From Chloropicon primus (taxonomy: Eukaryota > Chlorophyta > Chloropicophyceae > Chloropicales > Chloropicaceae), in assembly GCA_023205875.1 (NCBI GenBank), contig CP060767.1, positions 248,001 to 312,000 on the forward strand: a DNA stretch of 64,000 nt, read 5' to 3'. The translations under genes were made by a program, and so were the position numbers. Shown one piece after another: positions 29,999 to 40,761 of this stretch. Numbering within the stretch: the first letter of the stretch is position 1; the number at the start of each line of letters is the position of its first letter. The notes under the pieces were generated by a model that had not been told where the DNA came from, made no database searches, and saw only the letters and a program-made list of their open reading frames with translations.

Positions 29999-31071
29999 TG
30001 CCTCACCACCAAGGACCTCCCTTGGGTCAGTCGCACCACTCGCACCTCTTTTACCCCTCCCCTCCGCTTCAACCCTTCTGTTCCTTGTGCTCCCTGGACG
30101 AGGCGGCAAAAGCGTCAAGGTGTCAGTCCCTGGAACACATCACGAGACGATGCTGCCGCCTCTGCCTCCCAATAGCCAAGCAGCAACCGTCTTCCCCTCC
30201 TCAAAACGCGCCAGTCACTCCCACCTTTGGGCCTCCTGGGTGTCGAAGTCTGCCGAGGTTTCGAAAGGCTTCAAACCTCACCACAGCACCACTCCTCCCA
30301 AGTGAGGGCTTTTTGGAAAGATCACAACGCGATGCTTCCCTCCCTTTACCCCTCGATCACCGCGACCAGCTATTGCCCTTTCCCCTTACCTTTGGGCACC
30401 TTCCCCTGTCGTGCCAGTCTCCTCCCTGAGGTGTTTCCAAGCTGCTGGGTTGCTTTTCAAGCTGAGGGGTTAGAGCTCAGAGGTGAACCTAGGAGTGCGA
30501 GCACAGAGTGGACAAGAACCAGGAGGAGGACTCCCGCTTGTACCTCAGACCTTCCTGAGACCTTTTACGGACTCAAATCCTATCCAAGATTCATATCTTG
30601 GACTCGTCTTGGCCTCCAGAACAACCTTGGCTTGGCCTCAGAAGCAGTGCCCTAGAGCAGAGCACAAACACTTGGACAAGACCCGCAACAAAGGAGTGTG
30701 GGAGCACAGAGTGGACCAGAACCAGGAGGAGGGCCCTCTCTTTGCTTCCTCGGCGCTTTTCCAAGACTCACATTGCATATCTGAGGTCCACCTTTGCCTT
30801 GGACTCGAGACCAACCTGCTCTTGAGAAGCTGGCTGCTGCTTGGTCCATAGCCATCAAAGTGAGGGAGTGCCTCAGTCTGCCTTGGAGCGTTGCTAATTG
30901 ATTGATTCGCTGTCCATCAGCGCCAGAAAGCTTTCATCGGCCGTGGAGCAGCAAGGGCTTAGCTTGGCTTCTTCAGGGGCTCGGGACTCAAAAGAGAGGT
31001 GTGTGTGTGTGTGTGTGGTTGTGGTTGTGGTTGTTGTGTTTGTCTGTATTGAAGGAAGTGGAGAGTGAAGG
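29999..31071. other. 1.07-kb region without a recognised gene
   Basis: The plus strand has several overlapping open frames but codon use is not like neighbouring genes and no family is recognised. A segment of about 40 bases (GCACAGAGTGGAC, then GAACCAGGAGGAGG) occurs at 30491-30529 and again at 30692-30732. A (GT)n tract lies at about 31000-31035. It may be a noncoding transcript or decayed sequence. Confidence 0.4.
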
Positions 31072-31335
31072 ATGAAGCAAGGCAATCAGATGACTTTCAA
31101 TTACGCTGAGGCCAATACCTTCTTGAACAAGAGGTGGTCCTCCGTGATCAATGAAATGAATGATGCGAGAATACCCAAAGAGATGAAACCGACGGAGCAC
31201 ATGCGAACGGCGACGGTTGGGGGCTGGGGCAAGTCAAAGCTTCACTTGCAGCCCTCGGTCAACTTCTTGAGAGAGCTTTCGGAGGCCCTGCAAGCGAGTA
31301 GCAGACCATCGCAGGGAAAGAAGGCACAAAAGTGA
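31072..31335 (+). CDS. Hypothetical 87-residue protein
   Basis: An ATG-started frame coding for a hydrophilic protein with a mixed helix-prone sequence (FNYAEANTFLNKRWSSVINE) and a basic C-terminus. There is no signal peptide or membrane segment. It has no family I recognise. Codon use is less GC-biased than in the long genes here, which lowers confidence, but the balanced composition, including two Trp and few low-complexity runs, argues for a real protein. It is convergent with ATP12. Confidence 0.45.
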   Translation: MKQGNQMTFNYAEANTFLNKRWSSVINEMNDARIPKEMKPTEHMRTATVGGWGKSKLHLQPSVNFLRELSEALQASSRPSQGKKAQK

Positions 31336-31508
31336 GCGCGGGTTTAGTGCGGCCGGATCCGAGACGACTCCTGCGCAGCAGCTGAAGACCATTCCGTGCG
31401 TCGTCGTCTCGAGGAAGAGGATGATGATGGGAAGCAAAGGAATATCATTTTGATTCCAACTGTAATACATCCTGAGACATGAACCATAAGCGGGCGCTTG
31501 GCGTGCTT

Positions 31509-32837
31509 CTACACTCCTTTGTACAACTTCATGAACACCGCGGGCGCCGCGACCCTCACATTCTGATCCGCTCGATCGATATCGTGTCCGCCCTCCACCA
31601 TCCCCCACTCTTCGATCTGCATCTCCTCCTCGAGGCGGCTCAGGTGCACGGCTAAACAAATACGCGAGAAAGGGAGAGAGAACCATTGATCAGTCCAACG
31701 CTCGATTGCGATCACCGACGCCTTGGTGGCTTCCTGATACGACCGTACCTTCTTTGATGCTCACTTTGTCCTCCAATACAGCCCTCGCGAGAAGGAGAGA
31801 CTTCACTGCAGTGGAAAGGACGTGAAGGCACGTGAACTCCCAATCGTCTAAGCTCTTCAGGTGGTCGGCGAGCTGCTCTATGCTTTCCGGAGACTGGTCT
31901 ACCGGAATGAAAGACTCGTTCTTCACTACTTTTATTCCCAAGTCATTGTTGAACCAATCCAATACTGGTTTCCAAGCCTCTTCGTGCGCCTTGGCCAAGG
32001 GAGTACCAGGCTCATCTACCCAACACAAACCTGGATCCGAGTGCACGTACCTAAGCAGCGTCGCCACTAAGCGTTACCGTTACCGCAGAGCAAGAACCAC
32101 GCACGCACGCACGACGCCGGAGTCAGTCACCACAGAGTGCAGAGGCAAAGAGAGTAAGACCACAATGTCTGTGTCTTCATGTGTGTGACAATGCCTTACC
32201 ATTGTTGTCCCTATCCTGTGGAGTTCTGTCTGTTGCAGTTGTTGCCAACTGCATCAGAGGCATGGTGAAAGCCCTTATCGAACTCGACGACTGGTACTCC
32301 CACTCCACAGCTATTGCGTGAGCAAGCGCCGCATTCGGAAGCAAAAGAACCTTGGCCAACAAAACAGAGTGACATCCAATCGAATTCTCACACGAGTCAG
32401 GATCTCGAGCACCAAGCCTTCGGCTCATCCCATTCCATTCCATCCCATTCCGTTCCACAACCCCTTACCTTGAGTGATGGCGTCCTCAACTTCCTTCCAT
32501 CCAGCTTGACGCACCACTTTCCTTTCGCCTCCTCCGCTTCGGCCGCGGTTGCCCTCTTGTAGAAGCGAGGAGATGTGGAGCCTTGATCACTCCGACCGAC
32601 GGATGACGTCGCCAACGAAGAGATAGTCCCATCCCCACCCCCTCGGTCTCCTGTGGTCGCCATCCTTCTCCAGGGCATCGTCACCGTTTGTTCCTCTCCA
32701 CTTGTCTTCAACTGAAGAGGGAGGAGGCCATGGTTGCCCATGCTGCTCCTGCTGCTTCCGATGCCCGCGAGGGAGGAGCATCGATACCTCCACAGGAGGG
32801 AGGCAACCTCTGAGCACCTGCCTTTCATCACAGCCAT
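31509..32837 (-). CDS. ATP12: ATP12, mitochondrial F1-ATPase assembly chaperone
   Basis: ATP12 (ATPAF2) binds the F1 alpha subunit during assembly of mitochondrial ATP synthase. Four exons are read on the minus strand: 32469-32837, 32200-32350, 31749-32066 and 31509-31651, with introns of 118, 133 and 97 nt, all GT-AG, giving 326 residues. Exon 1 ends in the family start KGKWCVKLDGRKLRTPSLK, exon 2 has AIAVEWEYQ and FTMPLMQLATTATDR, exon 3 has TLLRYVHSD and PVLDWFNNDLGIKV, and exon 4 ends with the signature EEEMQIEEWGMVEGGHDIDR. The N-terminal about 90 residues are basic and Ser-rich, a mitochondrial leader; it begins with up to six Met codons, so the exact start is uncertain by five residues. 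Confidence 0.93.
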
Positions 32838-33308
32838 CATCATCATCATCATCTGCTGCTGCTGCTCTCTCGATGGAGCTGCTGATCAGAGAAGCAGAGG
32901 GTGGGTGATCAAGAGGAGGAGGGAAGGGGAGGAGGGAAGGGGAAGTGAATCCTTGGCCTTGGCCTTAGCCTCGTGTAGTGGTGTTCTCCCTGTCCTCCCT
33001 TTGTGTCTTCCCTTTGTGATGGGATCAATCAGCATTGAGCTGAGAAAGAGGAGGGAGGGAGGGGAGTCAGCCCAGCGAGCGAGTGAGTGAGTGAGTCTGC
33101 ATTCATTAGGTGATGTGATGTGATAGATTACAACTTCGAAGCTGGATTGGTTTTGGTCGTGATCGATTATTCCTTTTTCCTGCTCTGCCAGACGAAGGTT
33201 ACAATGATCCACTGAGCGATGGCATCAGATGATACTTGGCACGACGACGGGGCCTTCACCGTCACCAAGCAAGCCAAAGAGGTTGATCCCTCGGGTTGAC
33301 CAGAGCAC
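32838..33308. other. Intergenic region between ATP12 and the first receptor cyclase
   Basis: 471 bases holding the ATP12 promoter and the 3' UTR of the receptor gene. A 26-codon open frame at 33219-33299 (+) looks protein-like but has no family and a nearby upstream stop; I do not call it a gene. Confidence 0.4.
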
Positions 33309-36300
33309 TTAGGAAGGGGAGGAGCCTAATGAGTAAGGGTCACTGGAGACTTGGACGGAGAAGACCTGCCTCTTGTCCTTGACGCCCTTGAAGGAGCGCA
33401 TTCCCTTGTCATTGAGGTCGATGTCGACCCACTTGCCCTCGTTCGCGAACTCCATGCCCTTGAGGAAGCAGGACGGGTGGTCCCGGTCGTCCCCGAACCC
33501 GAGGACTTGGCTCAGGTCGGCGTAGGAGGACAAGTGAATGTCTCCCGGCTTGGTGTTCTTCGCGACGCGGGCGGACAGGTTGACCATTGGGCCAAAGTAG
33601 TCGGCCCGGCCGGTCTGGACGTGGGGGGTCACCTTGGTGGGCATGCCGTAGCAGATGCCGATCTGGACGAGGACCATGTGCCGCATCTGCAACGACATCT
33701 TGTAGAATGCATTGTGAGTGGAGAAGAATGAAAACAGCGAATCCTCGCCGTTTTCACCATCCATCTCATCAAATTTTTCGGTCGACGAGACATGCGATAT
33801 CCCGGCACTCCCCATCTTCTCCTCCTCGTCATAAAAGGAGGAAAATTCACCATTGTCACTGTCAAGGCTTCGTTCGTTCTTCCCTGAATTGTGAAAGCTT
33901 TCCTCTTCGCCTTCTTCCAACCCCAATAACGGGTCGCTCGAGTTCCAGTCCGCCCGCCTGAGAATGAGCTGCAGGTGGACGCTCCAAGCGACAGCGTCGT
34001 CCACGGTGGGGAAGGACAGGAAGAAGCACCCCGTCCCGACCTCCTGGCTCTCGTACCCGTTGTACCTCGCCAGCAAGATTCGCACGGTCTGAGAAAAGTT
34101 GTCCACGGCCTTGCTCGCGAGACCCGACTTTTGGAAGGCCTGCGCGACTCTGGGGTAGGTGAACACCAGGGCGACGTGCTCGCCGTGGGCGCCGGGAGCA
34201 TTCTGCGCACCAACGGAGAGGATGCGCTGGGACTCCAAAGGTCCAAAGACGTTAGTGCGGTCCTGCAGCACTTTGGGCAGCATCTCGATCAGCTTGACGG
34301 GCTGAGCAAAGTACCTGACGTCGTGGGCCCCCAAGTCCGTGACTTGTGTTTGACTCAAGGACAATCCCCTCTGCCACTTGCTGTCGAAGAAGGATGAGGA
34401 GAGCACAGTCTGGCCACCGCTCGCGATGTGTGCCAGCTCCAGAGCTTGCAGGATGCCCTTGTACTTGTAAGAGATCGTGTGACCCGCACTGCTTGATCTG
34501 TAGGTCTCAGAATCAAACAAGGAAAATTTCTCGATGTGGTCCACGTGGGCGGACATGGCAACGCAGGGGCCATTGAACAGCGGAGTACCTCGAGACGAGC
34601 GGTAACTTTTGTCGTAACCAAACGCTTCGTTGATGGACTTTGGCCACGGGTACTCCATGAGCGTGGTCTGCGCTGCAAGAGTGAACCTCACGGCAGATGA
34701 AGAGGTCTTGAAAGCGATCATCATCATTTGCTGCGGACTGTCCACCTCCTCCACCGTGCGGATGACGTACCCGCCAAACTGGGAGACAAGGGCCTCAAGG
34801 GTAGAGGACACAATGTCCACAGCTTGGTGGTGCTCATTCGTGAAGTACATTGTATCACTTGCTTCTTTGAGCCCAAGCTTTTCGAGGGCATCATCAAGGG
34901 CTCCAACGTTTTCCATGTCGCTGTGGTCCCTTCCTGTAATTGTGAAAGATTGACTTCTGCCCAATCCTGACCTTGCAGACTCGTTCAGAGGGTTTTGGTA
35001 GTCCGGCACGAATACTGGAGATACAAGGGCATCCGATGCGGTCAGGGCGTCTCTCTTTACATCCACCGGGGCGTTCTTGCTTGCACGCTCACGCTTTCCG
35101 ATCAATGTGATGAAGTTTTCAACAACACCAAAGAAACGAGAGGGCTCGATGATCGCGCACACAATGGCAACCTTGCCGTCCATCGAGGGAACGATGTTCA
35201 TGCCCTGTCCCTTGTCCAGCATATCAACATCTCGGAGAGCTGGGAACACGCGCTCACAAACGGAAGACCTCGCCGGAGACACTTGAAGAATACGGATGGG
35301 AAGACCTTCCTCATCAATCTGGTAGCGGCCCAGGTCCTCGAAGATGGGGTATCCTGCTGCACCCTCATCCCCGGTCGCCATCAACTGTCTCCAAGCAGCC
35401 TCGCTTACGAGAATCTGTCCTCCGTGGCCAACATCTGACAACATGCTCGTCGTCTGCCAAGGCTTGCCTCCATAAGCAACCCTCCTTGTCGTTGGATGAG
35501 ACTTTGCCATGTAAGTGCCCCCTTTCGCAAAGTGCACTGCCATCCGCACCCTTGGTCCGGACCAAACGTACTTGTTCCTGTACAACTTGGATTCGACTTT
35601 CTCGCACTCGTGCAGGTTCTGCACGGCTGGCGGCCAATCGTACTTGAGCAAGTCTTCCTGGACTTTGAAACAGAACAGCAAGGACGTGACCACGTTGGGG
35701 AACATGCACTGGAAAGCGTCTCCTTCCGTGTCCACCTCGTGGCCTCCGAGCTCGGCCAATGCGTTCCTCATGATCTCGTCATGGGCCTCTTGCAACAGGA
35801 GGTAGGCGTCCGCGTCTTGCTCGCAGAGCTTTGTGGACGACTGGATGTCGGTGAAAATGAAGATGCAATCCCTGGTGTTGTCTGAATCCAAAGTTGCGTC
35901 GTTGGTCAAACAAACAGATCCTTCCTCGGCACTAAGCTTGCCGGCCTTTGTTCCGGTGCCCTGGAGGTAGGTGTACACGGAGTTGTTCAGCTTCCTCAAC
36001 CATTCTTCCTCACGTGCACGTTCTTTCTGTCGTTTTTGGTAGCGCCATACAAAGTAGCCAGCAAGGCCAGCTATGCACAAGCACGCAAGGGTGACTCCGA
36101 CCGCAACACCGATGATGGTTTCGGTGTTTCCTTTCCGCATATTCGGGATCGGAATGACTGAGGGCGAGACCACTTGAGGGGATGGCAGGCCTGCGTTGCT
36201 GACGCCCGTGACGTGAGCACTGAATAGCGTTCCATTGGTGATTTGACTTGGAGGTATAGTGCTCTCGATCATCGTCTCGTTTCCACTCACTGCTACCTTA

Positions 36301-39300
36301 TCGATGACGTCCCTGCCCCGCAAAAGTTTGACGGCGTATTGACTGATACCGCTGTTGCTCATGAACGCATCCCACTTGACGCGGTAATGGCCAGCAACGT
36401 CCACGTCAAGCGCTACCTTGACCCCTGTCACATTGGGGGGCAGCAAATCAATTGTGGTGCCTGCGGAAGTTATGTTGTTCCCCTTGACTCCAGTCATATC
36501 ATAGGCATTCACGATGACGTAGTAAGTCTCGCCATCGACCAAGGCCATGTGTCTCTCCTCCAAATTCCAATTGTGCCGAATCATCGTGTCATTTGGGCCT
36601 ATGAACTCGACTCTGCCAATGTTCGTCATAGGGTTCACGTTGTCATCCCCTGGATTAGTTCCGATGCCGAACTCATACTTGATGGTTGCGTTGAAGTTCT
36701 TGGGAAGGTCATCTTGTAGCTCATACCTAGGAAAGGTGAAACTGAGCTGCGTGGGTTCACTCGAATACTTCTTTGCAAGAACATCGCACTGGTCAATCGT
36801 AGAGTCCTGCGTAAGGAAGACGCACATGGGCGGCACGATGTCACTGCAGGCCTCATGAAAGTCCGTGTCCTCTGCGGTGACATCCAAAGCTTCGCAAAAA
36901 TCTGGAAGAGTGCCACACACTCCACCATTGCCACTGATATCCAATCTTTCAATGGTGGTTGTATTCTGGCAGAGGTAGGGATCAATCGGCCCGCTGTAAT
37001 TGTTGTAGGACAAGGTAGCTTGCCGCACGGCCTGCTTCGACATCAGGTCCCATGGGATGAAGCCTGAGAGCTTTTGATTCTCTGAGATGTAGACATTCCA
37101 CGGCATATGCTCGATCTCTTTCGAGATATTCAGGTACTTCAGGTTTGTGTTGTACTCCACAGCAAAAATGTGGTTGAATTTTTCGTCCCTCTCGTTCACG
37201 GTCATCTCTTCGCCGTCGCTCAAGAGCCTCCGCCCGTCTTGCGTTCCACCCTCGATCTTGGACGGAAGTGGTGATCCCAAGGCTTTGATGGCAGGCAGCG
37301 ATACCGAGACGAGGTTCTCATTGCTGCCTATGACGAAAGAGCCCGCGACATGCGTCAAGCTCGTGAGCTGGTCAACACTTGTCATGCCAAGGTTGTTAAA
37401 GAGCGCAAAGGAACCATTGATGGTTGCAAGATTCTCAAGACCTCTCAAGTTCAGGAGCTTCTGGTTCAGTTGGACGTCGAGAGAGCCGCCGATCTCCATC
37501 AGGAACTCAAGTCCAGAAAGGTTCTTGAGCAGTGGATTGTACTTGAGCGTCAGACTGGTGCCGATACGAGTGAGCGAATACACGCCATCCATGCTCTTGA
37601 GGTACGCATTGTTGATTATGGTCAACTTGCCACCGATGGACTGAACGCCACCCAAGCCCTTCAAGCTTCTCAAGCCTGTCATTTTCAGCAGCACCGACTG
37701 ACCAATCCTGCTGAGATTCTCCAGACCGACCAGATTCTTGAGCCTAACATTTCCATCCAGGACCAAAGACCGACCCAAGTCTCTCAAAGACTTTAGGCTC
37801 GATATGTCTGTGAGCTCATTGTTGGCCTGGAATATGATCGAGTCGGTCACATTGAGAAGCTTCTCCGTGCCTTTCAAGCTCCTCAGAGTGGGGCAATCCA
37901 CGATGATCAAGCTGCCTTTGATCTTTGTCACATTCTCAAGAGCGGAAAGATCCTCGATTGCGGATCCGTTCATGGTCCGGCAAGCTCCGATGATAATGCT
38001 TCTGCCTAACTCCCCAGTAACCGTGCTTCTGTGCTTTGCGATGAAGCTTGTGAGGTTGGCTACTGTGGATATGGGCTCCACGAACTCGTAGCTCACTGAT
38101 GTGCCACCGCACTGCTGTATGGTTCTGTTTCCGTTCATTCTCGCGAGGTTCAAGTCAATCTGGCTCATGGTTTTTTGCTTCAACTGCAATCGCACGAACT
38201 TGTAGCTCGAATCCACTTTGAGCACAAAGGGGGGCGGCAGCTCCGAGCCGGACGCTACGTAAAGGTCCAAGCCCCTCTTGTAAGTGTCATTGTAGATAGA
38301 AACTGCGAACTGGTCCAGCGTTGGTCCATTCAGCATCGGGTTGTTGAAGTTGTGGCCACTGGAGAAGTCATTGCAAATGGCTTGGTCCCCGTTGATAGAG
38401 GTGTGAAACCTGTTGAAGTTCAAAACCAAGACAGATCTTTCCCCAATGTTGTCCATGTCGTAATCGTTGTTGGTGTTCAGCTGCCAGGAGCACGACGTGT
38501 CCTTGAACTTTTGCATTTCGATGCCAAGGCTATCAAAGATAATCTCACCATCCGTGTCAAGCTTCGTCGTGTACCCGAGCGGGCTGCAGCCGATGACGTT
38601 GTCCGAGAATCCTGAGGTCAGGTTGAGAGCTTCGCAGGACTCGCCAATGTTGTTGCCAGCCCAAAGGTCCATGAAGCTTTGCAAACGAGTCACGTCTTCG
38701 AAGTCTTCGTAATAATCCTCTACGTTCTCCCACGTGTCGTCGGGGTCATCCCAGCCCTCGTACTGAAAGTCCTCATCATCGTAAAAGTAATCCGGACTCC
38801 GAACTTCGCTGTTCACTTCTGACATGCACGAGGGCACCGCGCCGCAAAGGTTAATGTTTTGGCCCAAGTCTATCTTTGGGACCCTGGCAAGCAGATCGCA
38901 GTAGGAGTCCGGAATCTGACCGTGGAAGTCGTTGAAGGACAAGTCGACCGAGGTCAAATTGCCCTCAAGACTGTTGAGCCAATCGATCACCGTGGCGATG
39001 GGCATGTGCAAGCGCGGATTGTTCGATATCACAACGGACCCTTCCCCGATCGTCTTGATACGCTGGATCCCCTCCAGCGACTCGAAGTAAGGATTTCCAA
39101 AGATGAAGATGCCCTCATCCACCCCCGTCATCTCGGAGATGGTCGGATTGCCATCCGCCAGCTCCTGAAAGCTCGTTTTCTGCGACCCGTAGAGGGACAT
39201 CCATCCCTGGAGGACGCCGTCATCGAGCTCGACATCGTCGTCCTCTTTCTCAGGCCGCTCGCCATTTTCTCCGGGGGGAGGGGGGTACTGCCTCCATATG

Positions 39301-40322
39301 GGAAAGTAGTTCAGCTCGAGCTCAAATCCAGTGAAGTTGGCGACTTGCCCGTGGTAGGATTCCACGTCGACGTCCAGCTGAATCGCGATCGACTTGTCTC
39401 GCGTCGGTATGAAGGCGTACACGTTTTGCACGTACTCGAGGGAGCTGAAGCCGTCGTCGCCGATGTGGAGCCTGAGGAACAAGCTGTCGTCATCGACGCA
39501 CGTCTGCATGCCAGAAAAGCCTCTGAGCGTCGCGGGCGAGTTGGAGGAGAACGACTGGACGCGGACGCCAATCAAGGTGCCGTCGGGTAGGGCAGGCGGG
39601 AAGTCCATGATCCAGAGGCACGAAACTTCCGTGCCCTGTCCCCCCCTGCTGCTCTCCGCTTCCGAGTTGTAAAAGACGTCCGCCTCCATCGCTTGGATGC
39701 TCACGCCGTCCGGCGAGCAAATCAGTCCCGAGAGAGACGGGTTGAACGCCGCGCCCTGGTAAGGGGCCAGCCCACTCAATTGACTCGCCCGGCTCGCCTT
39801 CTCCGCCCTGGTCAGGTCAGGGGGAGGGCTGTCCCACAGCCTGCTCTGCAACAGCCGCTCCCAATTGATGTCCTCCCTCAAGCCACCCAGCTGGCTCGCC
39901 GCGTTGTTGATATCAGAGGGAGCGCCTGGTATGGGCTCCTGCGCGGTGCCCAAGGCGTTGTCGCTCTCATCATCACCCCCCGTCCAACCAAACACGTCGT
40001 CGTCGTCGTCGTCGTCGTCCTTGGCGGTCCCTCCCGTCACCGTCGGAAACGCCAGGCGGCCCTGCAACTGCGACGGCCTCGAGTCTGTTCCCATCCGCGG
40101 CCCCGGCGGCTCCGTCGGCGTCGGAAGCAGCGTCGCCGGCGTCCTCTCCCTCGAGGGCCGTGAAGAAGACCCTGACCTTCGTGATGCCGGAGGCTGGCCG
40201 TGCCCCAGCGACGAGAGCAAAAAACAAGCGAAAGCGAGAACGACGACGAACTTGTGGAAGGACACTCCGAGGAACCTCGAGAGTGACCTCCCCGGACACC
40301 GCCCTCCCTCGCGCACCGCCAT
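33309..40322 (-). CDS. Giant receptor with CUB/LRR ectodomain and three cyclase-like domains (copy A)
   Basis: 2337 residues, single exon. A signal peptide (FVVVLAFACFLLSSL, about 25-39) is followed by: a CUB-like domain (about 200-340), LRRs of plant type (LTSVDLSFNDFHGQIPDSYC, about 455), a second CUB-like domain (about 578-715), about 270 residues of receptor-L-like repeats (LENVTKIKGSLIIVDCPTL), more LRRs, a fibronectin-III-like part, and one membrane span (IIGVAVGVTLACLCIAGLAG, about 1399-1422). The cytoplasmic part has three class III nucleotidyl-cyclase-like domains. Domain 1 (from about 1485) keeps both metal aspartates (FIFTDIQSST and TEGDAF) but has YGGKPWQTTSML where Asn and Arg are expected. 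Domain 2 (about 1730-2000) is degenerate. Domain 3 (about 2050-2270) lacks the aspartates but has ADYFGPMVNLSARV with Asn and Arg and the adenine-type Asp. cAMP synthesis is inferred. Confidence 0.85.
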   Translation of the reverse strand: MAVREGGRCPGRSLSRFLGVSFHKFVVVLAFACFLLSSLGHGQPPASRRSGSSSRPSRERTPATLLPTPTEPPGPRMGTDSRPSQLQGRLAFPTVTGGTAKDDDDDDDDVFGWTGGDDESDNALGTAQEPIPGAPSDINNAASQLGGLREDINWERLLQSRLWDSPPPDLTRAEKASRASQLSGLAPYQGAAFNPSLSGLICSPDGVSIQAMEADVFYNSEAESSRGGQGTEVSCLWIMDFPPALPDGTLIGVRVQSFSSNSPATLRGFSGMQTCVDDDSLFLRLHIGDDGFSSLEYVQNVYAFIPTRDKSIAIQLDVDVESYHGQVANFTGFELELNYFPIWRQYPPPPGENGERPEKEDDDVELDDGVLQGWMSLYGSQKTSFQELADGNPTISEMTGVDEGIFIFGNPYFESLEGIQRIKTIGEGSVVISNNPRLHMPIATVIDWLNSLEGNLTSVDLSFNDFHGQIPDSYCDLLARVPKIDLGQNINLCGAVPSCMSEVNSEVRSPDYFYDDEDFQYEGWDDPDDTWENVEDYYEDFEDVTRLQSFMDLWAGNNIGESCEALNLTSGFSDNVIGCSPLGYTTKLDTDGEIIFDSLGIEMQKFKDTSCSWQLNTNNDYDMDNIGERSVLVLNFNRFHTSINGDQAICNDFSSGHNFNNPMLNGPTLDQFAVSIYNDTYKRGLDLYVASGSELPPPFVLKVDSSYKFVRLQLKQKTMSQIDLNLARMNGNRTIQQCGGTSVSYEFVEPISTVANLTSFIAKHRSTVTGELGRSIIIGACRTMNGSAIEDLSALENVTKIKGSLIIVDCPTLRSLKGTEKLLNVTDSIIFQANNELTDISSLKSLRDLGRSLVLDGNVRLKNLVGLENLSRIGQSVLLKMTGLRSLKGLGGVQSIGGKLTIINNAYLKSMDGVYSLTRIGTSLTLKYNPLLKNLSGLEFLMEIGGSLDVQLNQKLLNLRGLENLATINGSFALFNNLGMTSVDQLTSLTHVAGSFVIGSNENLVSVSLPAIKALGSPLPSKIEGGTQDGRRLLSDGEEMTVNERDEKFNHIFAVEYNTNLKYLNISKEIEHMPWNVYISENQKLSGFIPWDLMSKQAVRQATLSYNNYSGPIDPYLCQNTTTIERLDISGNGGVCGTLPDFCEALDVTAEDTDFHEACSDIVPPMCVFLTQDSTIDQCDVLAKKYSSEPTQLSFTFPRYELQDDLPKNFNATIKYEFGIGTNPGDDNVNPMTNIGRVEFIGPNDTMIRHNWNLEERHMALVDGETYYVIVNAYDMTGVKGNNITSAGTTIDLLPPNVTGVKVALDVDVAGHYRVKWDAFMSNSGISQYAVKLLRGRDVIDKVAVSGNETMIESTIPPSQITNGTLFSAHVTGVSNAGLPSPQVVSPSVIPIPNMRKGNTETIIGVAVGVTLACLCIAGLAGYFVWRYQKRQKERAREEEWLRKLNNSVYTYLQGTGTKAGKLSAEEGSVCLTNDATLDSDNTRDCIFIFTDIQSSTKLCEQDADAYLLLQEAHDEIMRNALAELGGHEVDTEGDAFQCMFPNVVTSLLFCFKVQEDLLKYDWPPAVQNLHECEKVESKLYRNKYVWSGPRVRMAVHFAKGGTYMAKSHPTTRRVAYGGKPWQTTSMLSDVGHGGQILVSEAAWRQLMATGDEGAAGYPIFEDLGRYQIDEEGLPIRILQVSPARSSVCERVFPALRDVDMLDKGQGMNIVPSMDGKVAIVCAIIEPSRFFGVVENFITLIGKRERASKNAPVDVKRDALTASDALVSPVFVPDYQNPLNESARSGLGRSQSFTITGRDHSDMENVGALDDALEKLGLKEASDTMYFTNEHHQAVDIVSSTLEALVSQFGGYVIRTVEEVDSPQQMMMIAFKTSSSAVRFTLAAQTTLMEYPWPKSINEAFGYDKSYRSSRGTPLFNGPCVAMSAHVDHIEKFSLFDSETYRSSSAGHTISYKYKGILQALELAHIASGGQTVLSSSFFDSKWQRGLSLSQTQVTDLGAHDVRYFAQPVKLIEMLPKVLQDRTNVFGPLESQRILSVGAQNAPGAHGEHVALVFTYPRVAQAFQKSGLASKAVDNFSQTVRILLARYNGYESQEVGTGCFFLSFPTVDDAVAWSVHLQLILRRADWNSSDPLLGLEEGEEESFHNSGKNERSLDSDNGEFSSFYDEEEKMGSAGISHVSSTEKFDEMDGENGEDSLFSFFSTHNAFYKMSLQMRHMVLVQIGICYGMPTKVTPHVQTGRADYFGPMVNLSARVAKNTKPGDIHLSSYADLSQVLGFGDDRDHPSCFLKGMEFANEGKWVDIDLNDKGMRSFKGVKDKRQVFSVQVSSDPYSLGSSPS

Positions 40323-40761
40323 GCCTGCCTTGCGCCTTGCCTTGTCGTAACGCTCGCGAGGACGTTAAACTCCTCTCCTCTTAGAGCTGAGGAATTTTTT
40401 TGGAGACGGAAGATCACTTCCCCGTCCTTCCAGGAGCGTCACGGAGGAGTCCAGGAGATTGGTGCTGGTGAGGAGGAGGAGGGTGATTGGCAGGTAGTTT
40501 AAGATGGCATCCGCGTCTTCCCTTCCCCTTCCTCTTTCGAAAGGTCCCTCACTTGGAATGACTTGTGATGATGATGACGCAGGGAGGAGGCCGATGGTTT
40601 ACTACCGCTAATGTTTTACTTTACACACATCACAAGGATGTTCACATCTGATCTGACACATGGTTACGCCTCCTCCTTCTCCTCCTCCAAACACACACAC
40701 ACACACACACACACTCTCTCTCTCTCTCTCGATCTCTCTCTCGATATCGCACCTCGCAGAC
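40323..40761. promoter_or_regulatory. Promoter region of receptor copy A
   Basis: 439 bases. A CGTAACG motif lies at 40346-40352, 24 bases from the start codon. A compound (CA)n(CT)n microsatellite spans 40690-40745. No gene is seen. Confidence 0.55.

Noticed and set aside
30119-30860. Several plus-strand open frames of 75-145 codons
   Set aside because: Codon use differs from the real genes, frames overlap each other, and no domain pattern is visible.
33219-33299. 26-codon ATG frame on the plus strand
   Set aside because: It looks protein-like but is very short, with an in-frame stop just upstream and no family; an adjacent acceptor-like site gives a different frame that stops quickly.
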